A DNA stretch of 64,000 bases from Bradyrhizobium sp. CCGE-LA001 (GTDB lineage Bacteria; Pseudomonadota; Alphaproteobacteria; Rhizobiales; Xanthobacteraceae): the NCBI RefSeq assembly GCF_000296215.2, contig NZ_CP013949.1, positions 1,915,501-1,979,500 of the forward strand. The letters run 5' to 3'. A model generated the notes under the pieces. That model saw nothing but the letters and a program-made list of their open reading frames with translations. It was not told the DNA's origin and did not search any database. Shown here in pieces: positions 51,481-60,197 of the stretch. The translations under genes were made by a program, and so were the position numbers. How positions within the stretch are numbered: the stretch's first letter is position 1; each line of letters opens with the position of its first letter.

Positions 51481-53010
51481 ATGGGCGAAATTCGCAACTT
51501 CAGATCCGGCAATGATGAGCCGCCTCCGCACGGCTCCATGCCTCGTCGCCTCGCGGCGATCATAGTCGGCGACATCGCTTCGTACAGCCGCATGATGCAG
51601 GCCGATGAGGAGGGGACGCATGTCCGCGTCAAGCGGATCGAGCGTGACCTCATCTATCCCAGCATCGTCGAGCACCATGGAACGCTGGTGAAGACGACGG
51701 GCGATGGCTTCATCGCCATTTTCGACAGCCCTGTCGAGGCCGTTCGATGCAGCATCGTCATCCAGCAGAACCTCATCGGCCGCAATGCTTCGCTCCCCAA
51801 GCATTCGCGGCTCGAATACCGGATCGGCGTCAATCTTGGCGACGTCATCGTGGAGTCGGACGATGTCTACGGCGACGGCGTCAACATCGCCACACGCATC
51901 GAGGGCATTGCCGAGCCCGGTCAGGTCTATATCTCGGGCGCGATCTACGAGCAGATCAAGCACAAGGTGGTATGCGGCTATGAGTCGCTCGGCGACCGCA
52001 AGGTCAAGAACATCACCGATCCGGTGCGCGTCTATCGTGTGCTGCCGGACGCGGATGCCGTCGGCAAGACAAGAAGCCGGCGCGAGAACGCGCTGATCTT
52101 TTTGCTGGCCATTACAGTGCTGATAATAGCCACCGGCGCGCTCTGGTATTTGCTGGCGCAGCCCGGCAGGAGGGGCGAGCAGGCCGCCGCGCCGCCCGCA
52201 GCGCCGGCCGCATCACCGAGTCCTCAAGCGTCGCCGAGCGAGGCGGCGACCCAGACGCCGCAACCCTCTCCGTCATTGGCTTCGTCGCCTTCGACCCCGA
52301 CTCCAACTCCGGCCCCCAGCCCATCGGCGACGCCGCTTCGCGAGCCCGAGATGATCGCCATTCGCGGCGGCAGCTTCGCGATGGGAAGCAATGATGATCC
52401 GACCGAACGGCCCGTCCACCAGGTCACGATCAAGCCGTTCTCGATCGGAAAATATCCGGTGACAGTGCAGGAGTGGAATGAATGCGCTGCCGCCAAGGCG
52501 TGCGGATTCACGGCCACCGGCAAGGACGATGCCCCGGTCAGCAATGTGAGTTGGACCGATGCCCAGCAATATGCCGCCTGGCTCGCGCAGGCCACGAAGA
52601 AGCCCTACCGGCTTCCGAGCGAAGCCGAATGGGAGTATGCGGCGCGCGGTGGGACGCAGACCAAATATTGGTGGGGCGACAAGCTCCAGCCGGGCATGGC
52701 CGGCTGCAAGGATTGCGGTGAACTTGCGGCCGAGCAGCCGGCCAAGGTCGGCAGCTTCAAGGCAAATCCATTCGGGCTCTACGACATGGGCGGCGGCATC
52801 GATCAGTGGGTCGCGGACTGCTGGCGCCGGACGTATCAGGGCGCGCCCAGCGACGGCTCGGCATGGACTACCGCTGACTGCAGTGCTCACGTCCTGCGCT
52901 CGGGCTCCTGGAAGAACGATTCGGGATATGTGCGGCCGTCAAACCGCGGTGGATACGATACCGGTGTCCGTTACCCCACGCATGGATTTCGGATCGCGCT
53001 CAGTCCTTAG
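51481..53010 (+). CDS. Membrane adenylate cyclase fused to an FGE-like domain
   Basis: The 509-aa protein joins a cytoplasmic class III cyclase domain (about 20-190) to one membrane helix (204-226), a Pro/Ala/Ser-rich linker (232-290) and a periplasmic formylglycine-generating-enzyme (sulfatase-modifying factor) domain (about 291-509; RGGSFAMGS, PYRLPSEAEWEYAARGG, HGFRIALSP). The cyclase keeps metal Asp31 and Asp75, Lys71, Asn135 and Arg139, so cAMP synthesis is plausible. The FGE part may serve as ligand-binding sensor rather than enzyme. ATG at 51481 is chosen for GGAG upstream; an in-frame GTG at 51466 is possible. Confidence 0.92.
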   Translation: MGEIRNFRSGNDEPPPHGSMPRRLAAIIVGDIASYSRMMQADEEGTHVRVKRIERDLIYPSIVEHHGTLVKTTGDGFIAIFDSPVEAVRCSIVIQQNLIGRNASLPKHSRLEYRIGVNLGDVIVESDDVYGDGVNIATRIEGIAEPGQVYISGAIYEQIKHKVVCGYESLGDRKVKNITDPVRVYRVLPDADAVGKTRSRRENALIFLLAITVLIIATGALWYLLAQPGRRGEQAAAPPAAPAASPSPQASPSEAATQTPQPSPSLASSPSTPTPTPAPSPSATPLREPEMIAIRGGSFAMGSNDDPTERPVHQVTIKPFSIGKYPVTVQEWNECAAAKACGFTATGKDDAPVSNVSWTDAQQYAAWLAQATKKPYRLPSEAEWEYAARGGTQTKYWWGDKLQPGMAGCKDCGELAAEQPAKVGSFKANPFGLYDMGGGIDQWVADCWRRTYQGAPSDGSAWTTADCSAHVLRSGSWKNDSGYVRPSNRGGYDTGVRYPTHGFRIALSP

Positions 53011-53027
53011 GCACTGGAGTCAATTTG

Positions 53028-53474
53028 ATGAAGATCGTTTCCTGTATCGCGCTGGCGGCTGCAATTGCATTGCTCCCCGGCGCGGCCTATCCACAAGGCA
53101 AAACTGCGCCAAAGGACGCCAAGCTCTATTTCATCTCGCCGTATAATGGCCAGAAGATCCGTGGTGGATTTTGGGTCCGGTTCGGCCTGCGCAACATGGG
53201 CGTGACGCATGCCGGTGACGACTACCACAATGCCGGCCATCATCATCTGTTGATCGATGTGAAAGACCCCATCGACGCCAAGGAGCCGATTCCGCAGGAC
53301 AAGTCCCATCTGCATTTCGGAGCAGGACAGACCGAGACGTTCCTCGAGCTTCCGCCGGGCACGCACACGCTGCAGCTGGTGCTTGGCGACGCCAAGCACT
53401 ATCCGTTCGAACCACCCGTCGTGTCGGAGAAGATCACGATACGCGTCAGGCCGGCGGCGTCGGCGCGAAGATGA
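53028..53474 (+). CDS. DUF4399 domain-containing exported protein
   Basis: The 148-aa protein has a signal peptide (MKIVSCIALAAAIALLPGAAYP) and a beta-rich domain with YFISPYNGQKIRGGFWVRFGLRNMGV, AGHHHLLIDV and LPPGTHTLQLVLGD, the DUF4399 pattern with its His-rich loop. Such proteins are periplasmic; the HHH motif may bind metal. It follows the cyclase by 17 nt and may share its transcript. Its stop abuts the converging korB stop. Confidence 0.88.
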   Translation: MKIVSCIALAAAIALLPGAAYPQGKTAPKDAKLYFISPYNGQKIRGGFWVRFGLRNMGVTHAGDDYHNAGHHHLLIDVKDPIDAKEPIPQDKSHLHFGAGQTETFLELPPGTHTLQLVLGDAKHYPFEPPVVSEKITIRVRPAASARR

Positions 53475-54530
53475 TCACCGCAAGCTGGCGTTGATCTTGT
53501 CCAGCACCGCGGAGCCCGGGCACAGCGTATCCGCTTCCAGCGCGTTGAGCGGCGTCTCGACCGTGTTGAGGTGCTCGTGCAAATCTTCCGCCTCGGGATC
53601 GACATAGAGCAGGCCGGTGACGATCTGGCCCTTGGCCGCGTGCCGAGCGAGGAAGGTCTGGGCCCCCAGACGGTCGTGCGGATCGTAATCGGCATCGATC
53701 TTGCGAAGTGCGATCTTGTTGCCGTCGTGCTGCTCGACCACCTGCACGGTGCCCGGCGCATAGTCCACCGCGATGGGATCGCGGCCGACCAGCACGTCGA
53801 GCCGGTTCACGGCGTCGTTGTGCTCGCGGACATAGTCGAAGCTCTTGGTCGAGCCGGCATGGTTGTTGAAGGCGATGCAGGGGCTGATGACGTCGATGAA
53901 GGACGCGCCCTTGTGCCGTATGGCCGCCGCGATCAGCGGCACCAGCTGGGTCTTGTCGCCGGAGAAGGAGCGCGCGACGAAGGTGGCCCCCAACTGCAGC
54001 GCGATGGCGACGAGATCGATCGCGTTGTCGGTGTTGGTGACGCCCTTCTTGCTCTTCGAGCCGCGGTCGGCGGTCGCGGAGAACTGGCCCTTGGTCAGGC
54101 CGTAGACGCCGTTGTTCTCGACGATATAGGTCATGTTGACGCCGCGCCGGATCGAATGCGCGAACTGGCCGAAGCCGATCGAGGCGGAATCGCCGTCGCC
54201 GGAAACGCCGAGATAGATCAGATCGCGGTTGGCGAGGTTGGCGCCCGTCAGCACGCTCGGCATGCGGCCGTGCACTGAGTTGAAGCCGTGGGAATTGCCG
54301 AGGAAATAGTCTGGCGTTTTCGACGAGCAGCCGATGCCGGAGATCTTCGCCACCCGGTGTGGCTCGATCGAGAGTTCATAGCAGGCCTCGATGATCGAGG
54401 CTGTGATCGAATCGTGGCCGCAGCCGGCGCACAGCGTCGAGATCTTGCCCTCGTAGTCGCGGTGGGTGTAGCCGAGCTCGTTCTTTTTCAGGCCCGGATG
54501 ATGGAATTTCGGCTTGGCAATATAGGTCAT
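53475..54530 (-). CDS. korB: 2-oxoacid:ferredoxin oxidoreductase subunit beta
   Basis: The 351-aa subunit binds thiamine diphosphate. It shows CAGCGHDSI near residue 38, GIGCSSKTPDY, and the TPP motif VSGDGDSASIGFGQF with IVENNGVYGLTKGQ. With KorA it would oxidise 2-oxoglutarate (or a related 2-oxoacid) to the CoA ester while reducing ferredoxin. The start at 54530 (MTYIAKPKFHH) is typical; the longer frame reads through the repeat at 54554. Confidence 0.93.
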   Translation of the reverse strand: MTYIAKPKFHHPGLKKNELGYTHRDYEGKISTLCAGCGHDSITASIIEACYELSIEPHRVAKISGIGCSSKTPDYFLGNSHGFNSVHGRMPSVLTGANLANRDLIYLGVSGDGDSASIGFGQFAHSIRRGVNMTYIVENNGVYGLTKGQFSATADRGSKSKKGVTNTDNAIDLVAIALQLGATFVARSFSGDKTQLVPLIAAAIRHKGASFIDVISPCIAFNNHAGSTKSFDYVREHNDAVNRLDVLVGRDPIAVDYAPGTVQVVEQHDGNKIALRKIDADYDPHDRLGAQTFLARHAAKGQIVTGLLYVDPEAEDLHEHLNTVETPLNALEADTLCPGSAVLDKINASLR

Positions 54531-54553
54531 GACAGCACCTGCGATCCCAAGGC

Positions 54554-54639
54554 CGTCATGGCCGGGCTTGACCCGGCCATCCACGTCTTGGCCAGGAAAA
54601 AGAAAGGCGTGGATGCCCGGGTCAAGCCCGGGCATGACG
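54554..54639. repeat. Intergenic palindrome, family B, copy 2
   Basis: It carries CGTCATGGCCGGGCTTGACC and GGGTCAAGCCCGGGCATGACG at its ends, as at 12121-12206. It lies in the 130-nt gap between korA and korB inside the same operon, so it would be transcribed as a hairpin. Confidence 0.85.
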
Positions 54640-54660
54640 ACGTAGAGAGTGACGGGCAAA

Positions 54661-56508
54661 TCATGACACGGCCTTGCGGAGCGGGGTCACCTTGAGGTGA
54701 TCCTGATGGTCGCCGATGGCTTTTGCGATGAAGCGGGCGGTGATGGGCGTGCCGTCGTAATGCACGATCGGCACGAGCCGGACGGGGTCGATGCCGTTCT
54801 CGTTGACGATGAGCTGGCGCAGCTGGCTGTCGCGGTTCTGCTCGACCACGTAGACGAAATCGTGCTCGGCGAGGAAGCTCGCGACGCTCGAGTGGAAGGG
54901 GAAGGCGCGAATGCGCAGGCGGTCGAGCTGATGTCCGCGCGCCTCGAGCAGCCCGATCGCCTCGTCCATCGCCGGCGAGGTCGAGCCGAAATAGATCACG
55001 CCATATTTGGTCGGCCGCTCCGCATTGGCCTGCAGCGGCCGCGGCACGAGGTCCTGCGCCGTCTCGAACTTGCGCACCAGGCGCTGCATGTTGTCGGCGT
55101 AGACCGAACCTTCCTCGGAATAGCGCGCATAGCGATCACGGGAGGTGCCGCGGGTGAAGTAGGAGCCCTTGGTCGGATGCGTGCCGGGATAGGTGCGGTA
55201 GGGGATGCCGTCACCGTCGACGTCGAGATAGCGGCCGAAGTCGCGGCCTTCCTCCAGCATCTCCGTGGTCATCACCTTGCCGCGGTCGTATTGGCGCGCG
55301 TCGTCCCATTTCAGCGGTCGGCAGAGCCGATGGTTCATGCCGATGTCGAGGTCGAGCATCAGGAAGATCGTGGTCTGCAGCCGCTCGGCGAGGTCGAACG
55401 CGGCCGCCGCGAACTCGAACGCCTCCGCCGGATCTTCCGGGAACAGCAGCACGTGCTTGGTGTCGCCATGCGAGGCATAGGCACAGGCGATGATGTCGCA
55501 TTGCTGGGTGCGCGTCGGCATGCCCGTCGAGGGGCCGGCGCGCTGGATGTTCATGATCACGGCGGGAATCTCGGCAAAATATGAGAGGCCGATGAACTCT
55601 GTCATCAGCGAGATGCCCGGGCCGGATGTCGCGGTGAAGGCGCGGGCGCCGTTCCAGGATGCGCCGATGACGATGCCGATCGAGGCCAATTCGTCCTCGC
55701 CCTGCACGATCGCGTATTTCGCCTTGCCCGTCTCAGGATCGTGCCGATACTTCTTGCAATGAGCGGTGAAGGCCTCAGCCACCGAGGAGGACGGCGTGAT
55801 CGGATACCACGCGCACACCGTGGCGCCGCCATAGACCGCGCCGAGCGCGGCCGCGCTGTTGCCCTCGATGAAGATGCGGTCGCCGACCTTGTCGGACTTC
55901 TTCACCCGCAGCCCGATCGGGCATTTCAGGTTCTGCAGCGCCCAGTCGCGGCCGAGATGCAGCGCGTGGACGTTGGAGGAGAGCAGCTTCTCCTTGCCCT
56001 TGTACTGCTCGCCGATCAGCTGCTCGATCACCTTCGGATCCATGTCGAGCAGCGCGCTGAGCGCGCCGAGATAGATGATGTTCTTGAACAGCTGGCGCTG
56101 GCGCGGATCGGTATAGGTCGAGTTGGTGATCGCGGTGAGGGGAACGCCGATCACGGTGATGTCGTCGCGGAATTTTGTCGACGGCATCGGTTTGGTGGAG
56201 TCATAGAACAGATAGCCACCCGGCTCGATGCCGGCGACGTCCTTGTCCCAGGTCTGCGGATTCATCGCCACCATCATGTCGACCCCGCCGCGGGCGCCGA
56301 GATGACCGTCCTCCGTCACCCGCACCTCGTACCAGGTCGGCAGGCCCTGGATGTTGGAGGGAAAGATGTTGCGCGGGGATACGGGAACGCCGTGGCGCAG
56401 GATCGCGCGCGCGAACATCTCGTTGGCGCTGGCCGAACCCGAGCCGTTGACGTTGGCGAAGCGGACGACGAAGTCGTTTACGCTGCTGAGCGGCTTTTTG
56501 TCGGACAT
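54661..56508 (-). CDS. korA: 2-oxoacid:ferredoxin oxidoreductase subunit alpha (gamma-alpha fusion)
   Basis: The 615-aa protein fuses the gamma domain (about 1-200; NVNGSGSASANEMFARAI) with the alpha domain (about 220-615; FIEGNSAAALGAVYGG, WYPITPSSSVAEAF, TATSGPGISLMTEF), as in KorA of aerobic bacteria. It forms the active complex with korB downstream. The start at 56508 lies 31 nt inside the end of the GltD-like gene; the longer frame further upstream is out of character and is not used. Confidence 0.93.
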   Translation of the reverse strand: MSDKKPLSSVNDFVVRFANVNGSGSASANEMFARAILRHGVPVSPRNIFPSNIQGLPTWYEVRVTEDGHLGARGGVDMMVAMNPQTWDKDVAGIEPGGYLFYDSTKPMPSTKFRDDITVIGVPLTAITNSTYTDPRQRQLFKNIIYLGALSALLDMDPKVIEQLIGEQYKGKEKLLSSNVHALHLGRDWALQNLKCPIGLRVKKSDKVGDRIFIEGNSAAALGAVYGGATVCAWYPITPSSSVAEAFTAHCKKYRHDPETGKAKYAIVQGEDELASIGIVIGASWNGARAFTATSGPGISLMTEFIGLSYFAEIPAVIMNIQRAGPSTGMPTRTQQCDIIACAYASHGDTKHVLLFPEDPAEAFEFAAAAFDLAERLQTTIFLMLDLDIGMNHRLCRPLKWDDARQYDRGKVMTTEMLEEGRDFGRYLDVDGDGIPYRTYPGTHPTKGSYFTRGTSRDRYARYSEEGSVYADNMQRLVRKFETAQDLVPRPLQANAERPTKYGVIYFGSTSPAMDEAIGLLEARGHQLDRLRIRAFPFHSSVASFLAEHDFVYVVEQNRDSQLRQLIVNENGIDPVRLVPIVHYDGTPITARFIAKAIGDHQDHLKVTPLRKAVS

Positions 56509-58277
56509 GTCGAACCTGCGTGGGTCATCTCGATGAAATATTTCTGCATGTCCCAGGCGCCGGTGGGACAACGCTCGGCGCACAGCCCGCAATGCAGGCA
56601 GACGTCCTCGTCCTTCACCATCACGCGCCCGGTCTTCAGATCCGAGGAGACGTAGAGGTCCTGGTCCGGATGCAGCGAGGGCGCCTTCAGGCGATGGCGC
56701 AGATCGTCTTCCTCGCCGTTGGCCGTGAAGGTGATGCAGTCCATCGGGCAGATGTCGACGCAGGCATCGCACTCGATGCAGAGCGATGTCGAGAACACGG
56801 TCTGCACGTCGCAGTTCAGGCAGCGATGCGCCTCGCCGAGCGCGAGCTTGACGTCGTAGCCGAGTTCGACCTCGGCGCGGATGTCCTTGAGCGCGATCAC
56901 CTTGTCGCGATGCGGCACCTTGTAGCGTTTGTCGATGGAGATGTCGTTGTCATAGCTCCATTCGTGGATGCCCATCTTCTGCGAGGAAATTTGCACCTCC
57001 GGCAGCGGGCGTTCGGTGACGTCCTCGCCGGAGAGCATCTTGTGGATCGACAGCGCGGCGTCATGGCCGTGGGCGACCGCCCAGATGATGTTCTTCGGGC
57101 CGAACGCGGCGTCGCCGCCGAAGAAGACTTTCGGATTGGTCGAGACGAAGGTCTTGGGATCGACCTCCGGCATGTGCCGTTTGTCGAACGCGATGCCGCA
57201 ATCCTGCTCGATCCACGGGAAGGCGTTTTCCTGGCCGACCGCGACCAGCACGTCGTCGCAGGGAATGGTCTGATCGGGGTCGCCCGAAGGCACGAGGTTA
57301 CGGCGGCCCTTGTCGTCGTATTCGGCTTTGACGTGCTGGAAGGTGACGCCGATGAGCTTGCCGCTGACATGCTTGAAGGCCACCGGCACCATGTAGTTGA
57401 GGATCGGAATGTCCTCGTGGAGCGCGTCCTCCTTCTCCCAGGGCGAGGCCTTCATCTCCTCGAAGCCGGAGCGCACGATCACCGTGACTTTCTCGCCGCC
57501 GAGGCGACGCGCGGTGCGGCAGCAATCCATCGCGGTGTTGCCGCCGCCGAGCACGATGACGCGCTTGCCGATCTTGTCGACATGGCCGAAAGACACGTTA
57601 GCCAACCACTCGATGCCGATATGGATGTTGCTAGCTGCCTCCTTGCGGCCGGGAATGTCGAGCTCGCGGCCGCGCGGCGCGCCGGAGCCGACGAAGACCG
57701 CGTCATACTTCTCCGCGAGCAGCGCCTTCATGCTCTCGATGCGGTGACCGCCTTTGTATTCAACGCCGAGACCCAGGATGTAGCCGGTCTCCTCGTCGAT
57801 GACCGAATTGGGCAGACGGAATTTCGGGATCTGCGTGCGCATCATGCCGCCGGCTTCCGGATCGGCATCGAACACGGTGCAGTGATAGCCGAGCGGCGCC
57901 AGATCGCGCGCCACCGTCAGCGAGGCGGGACCGCCGCCGACCAGCGCGACGCGCTTGCCGTTCTTCGCCGCCGGCTTCGGCAGGCGCTGCTTGATGTCGT
58001 CTTTGAAGTCGGCCGCAACGCGCTTGAGGCGGCAGATCGCGACGGGGGTTTCCTCGACGCGACCGCGCCGGCACGCCGGCTCGCATGGACGATCGCAGGT
58101 GCGTCCCAGGATTCCGGGAAACACGTTCGACTTCCAATTGATCATGTAGGCGTCGCTGTAGCGGCCTTGGGCGATCAGTCGGATGTATTCGGGAACGGGA
58201 GTGTGCGCAGGACAGGCCCATTGGCAATCGACCACTTTGTGAAAGTAGTCGGGGGCCGCAATATCGGTCGGTTTCAT
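56478..58277 (-). CDS. GltD-like flavoprotein with two [4Fe-4S] clusters
   Basis: The 599-aa protein has an N-terminal Cys cluster (CQWACPAHTP, CDRPCEPACRRG), an FAD-binding GGGPASLTVARDL, an NAD(P)-binding VLGGGNTAMDCCRTA and, at the C-terminus, two ferredoxin motifs CIECDACVDICP (500-511) and CLHCGLCAERCP (560-571). It resembles the glutamate synthase small subunit extended by a bacterial ferredoxin. Its position upstream of, and overlap with, korA suggests it passes electrons between the Kor complex and NAD(P). The upstream 242-nt region holds a 12-bp palindrome AATGACGTCATT (58366-58377). Confidence 0.9.
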   Translation of the reverse strand: MKPTDIAAPDYFHKVVDCQWACPAHTPVPEYIRLIAQGRYSDAYMINWKSNVFPGILGRTCDRPCEPACRRGRVEETPVAICRLKRVAADFKDDIKQRLPKPAAKNGKRVALVGGGPASLTVARDLAPLGYHCTVFDADPEAGGMMRTQIPKFRLPNSVIDEETGYILGLGVEYKGGHRIESMKALLAEKYDAVFVGSGAPRGRELDIPGRKEAASNIHIGIEWLANVSFGHVDKIGKRVIVLGGGNTAMDCCRTARRLGGEKVTVIVRSGFEEMKASPWEKEDALHEDIPILNYMVPVAFKHVSGKLIGVTFQHVKAEYDDKGRRNLVPSGDPDQTIPCDDVLVAVGQENAFPWIEQDCGIAFDKRHMPEVDPKTFVSTNPKVFFGGDAAFGPKNIIWAVAHGHDAALSIHKMLSGEDVTERPLPEVQISSQKMGIHEWSYDNDISIDKRYKVPHRDKVIALKDIRAEVELGYDVKLALGEAHRCLNCDVQTVFSTSLCIECDACVDICPMDCITFTANGEEDDLRHRLKAPSLHPDQDLYVSSDLKTGRVMVKDEDVCLHCGLCAERCPTGAWDMQKYFIEMTHAGSTCPTKSRSAA

Positions 58278-58365
58278 TCCTACCCTGTCCGCGCAGGCCC
58301 AAAGACCCCGCGGCCTTTTTTGTTTGAGCTTGGCGAGCGCTTAACGCGCTTCAATCTGGTTTCTG

Positions 58366-58377
58366 AATGACGTCATT
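58366..58377. promoter_or_regulatory. AATGACGTCATT palindrome upstream of the kor operon
   Basis: A perfect 12-bp palindrome about 90 nt upstream of the GltD-like gene start, in the otherwise gene-free 58278-58519. It could be a regulator site; no known consensus is recognised. Confidence 0.3.
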
Positions 58378-58470
58378 GGGTTAGCTTATTAGAACCGTTC
58401 CGAAGTACAACGGCAAAGTTTCGAGATCACCGCCTTTCATAGGAGCTGCGCGCCAGCAGCATTGACGCCG

Positions 58471-58487
58471 CCGCATCGGCCATGCGG
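58471..58487 (-). terminator. Hairpin after the EthD-like gene
   Basis: CCGCAT-CGGCC-ATGCGG forms a 6-bp stem, 5-nt loop, 33 nt after the stop of the leftward EthD-like gene that ends the pqq operon. A T-run is absent, so termination by this element is only possible. Confidence 0.35.
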
Positions 58488-58519
58488 CAGTGCAGCATGT
58501 TGCGATGGATGTGAGCGCG

Positions 58520-59197
58520 TCAGGCGCGCGCGATGTCGCTCTTCGCGAGGTCCCACATCAGGCAGTAGGTACCGACGGACACGGGAGGCGGCAGCGGCGA
58601 TGCGGCAGGACCCGTGAAGCGCTCGGCGATTACGGCCGAGACCGCGCCGACTTGCGTGCCGTCGATCAGCACGAACCAGTCGTGCGCGCCTTCGTTGCGC
58701 ACCGCCGGAATGCCGGCCGTTGCGCCCGACAATTCCGGCTCGCTTTCGAGCAGATGCATCGAGATGATGCCGTCGTGCGTTTCGGGCCTCAGCTTTTCCT
58801 GCAGGGCATCACGCCAGGACGCCGCATTGTCGGGCGTCGGCCGCAGCCGCACCAGGCCGAGCGCAGCGCCGCGTCCGGTGCCGTTGCTGATGGTGATACG
58901 CGCGACGACGCGCAGCATGTCCTTGAAGCGCGCCATGCTCTTCCGCGACCAGTCGGTCTGGTTGGCCAGCCGCGCCCGATAGGCGGGGCTGTCGAGCACA
59001 TCGAGCGTCGTGGTCGAGTACAGCGAGAGATATTTGGGATTGGCGGCATGCGCGACATAGCGCCGCGCCTCCAGGAATCCCTCGATTGCGACGCGCTCTT
59101 CCAGATGTTCGCGATCGTACCAGCGGTTGAAATCGGCCTCGTCCGCTGCGTCGATGTTCATCGACGTCAGCAGCATGCCTTTCCCGGCGAGCGGCAT
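58520..59197 (-). CDS. EthD/dimeric alpha-beta barrel-like protein
   Basis: The 225-aa protein starts with LTSMNIDAADEADFNRWYDREHLEERV, a pattern of the EthD/DUF-type ferredoxin-like fold, then YLSLYSTTTLDVLDSPAYRARL. The second half could be a repeat of the fold. It lies 13 nt after the prolyl aminopeptidase gene, so it is probably the last gene of the pqq operon. A link with quinone chemistry is conceivable but unproven. Confidence 0.75.
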   Translation of the reverse strand: MPLAGKGMLLTSMNIDAADEADFNRWYDREHLEERVAIEGFLEARRYVAHAANPKYLSLYSTTTLDVLDSPAYRARLANQTDWSRKSMARFKDMLRVVARITISNGTGRGAALGLVRLRPTPDNAASWRDALQEKLRPETHDGIISMHLLESEPELSGATAGIPAVRNEGAHDWFVLIDGTQVGAVSAVIAERFTGPAASPLPPPVSVGTYCLMWDLAKSDIARA

Positions 59198-59210
59198 TCT
59201 TCTTGTCCTC

Positions 59211-60197
59211 TCATCGCCCGATCTTCGATGCGAGGTCCGCGATCGACTTCATCACGGCGTCCCTCACGCCGGTATCATAGAGCGAATGTCCTGCGCCTTC
59301 CACGACGCGAAGCTCGGAACCGGGCCATACTTTCGTCAGGGCCTGCGACGTCTCGGGCGGACACAACAGGTCATAGCGGCCTTGGACGATGATGCCCGGG
59401 ATGCCTTCGAGCCGAGCCGCATTCCGCAGCAGCTGGCTGTCACTCATGAAGCTGTCGTTGACGAAATAATGCGCCTCCATGAACGGCGTCGCCGGCAGCG
59501 TGCGCCAGACGTTCAGCGAGGCGAGGTCCAGCCGGGTCTTGGCAGGCTTGTGCTCGGACAAGACGCGCTCGGTATCGTGCCAGGCCCGTACGGCTGGACC
59601 GTGCACGGCCGGATCGGCATCGAGAATGCGGCGCCAATAGGCCTCGACCGGCCGCGCCCGCTCTTCCGGCGGCAGCACACTCAGAAAATCCTCGTACAGT
59701 GCGGGATAGAATTGCGCCAGGCGCGAGGTGAAGGCCGTCTCGACCTCCGTCCGCGTGCCGAGGAACGTCGCGCGCAACGCGATGCCGGACACGCGCTCGG
59801 GATGCGCCTCCGCATAGGCCAGCGCCAGCGTCGCGCCCCAGGAGCCGCCGACCACCATCCAGCGGTCGAAGCCGAATTTCTCGCGGATCTTTTCCATGTC
59901 CGCGATCAGATGCGCGGTGGTGTTGTGCGCGCGCGACCCCTTGGGACGGCTGCGGCCGCAGCCGCGCTGGTCGAACAGCACGGCGCAGAAGCGGTCCGGA
60001 TCAAACAGCCGGCGATGGTCGGGCTGGCAGCCGCTGCCGGGCCCGCCATGCAGATAGATTGCGGGAATGCCATCGCTGCGCCCGACGCTCTCGACATAGA
60101 GCTCATGGCCGTCGCCGACGTCGAGCATGTCGGAGGTCAGCGGAGCGAAGGGGTCGGCACGTCTAACGGAAGCGGCCGCGTCGGCGTCAGGTGCCAT
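59211..60197 (-). CDS. pip: Prolyl aminopeptidase (S33 family)
   Basis: The 328-aa alpha/beta hydrolase has HGGPGSG (50-56), FDQRGCGRSRP, the nucleophile elbow GGSWGATL (Ser119), a helical cap and the acidic and His residues in GRYDLLCP and GAGHSLYD. It removes N-terminal proline from peptides. The start at 60197 overlaps the pqqE stop by 11 nt, indicating translational coupling; the Arg-rich upstream extension is not used. A role in processing the PqqA peptide remnant is an inference from location. Confidence 0.92.
   Translation of the reverse strand: MAPDADAAASVRRADPFAPLTSDMLDVGDGHELYVESVGRSDGIPAIYLHGGPGSGCQPDHRRLFDPDRFCAVLFDQRGCGRSRPKGSRAHNTTAHLIADMEKIREKFGFDRWMVVGGSWGATLALAYAEAHPERVSGIALRATFLGTRTEVETAFTSRLAQFYPALYEDFLSVLPPEERARPVEAYWRRILDADPAVHGPAVRAWHDTERVLSEHKPAKTRLDLASLNVWRTLPATPFMEAHYFVNDSFMSDSQLLRNAARLEGIPGIIVQGRYDLLCPPETSQALTKVWPGSELRVVEGAGHSLYDTGVRDAVMKSIADLASKIGR

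Noticed and set aside
7917..54639. CRISPR array or insertion sequences as an explanation of the repeats
   Set aside because: The repeats are single palindromes spread far apart, with no regular spacers, no transposase gene and no target duplications seen.
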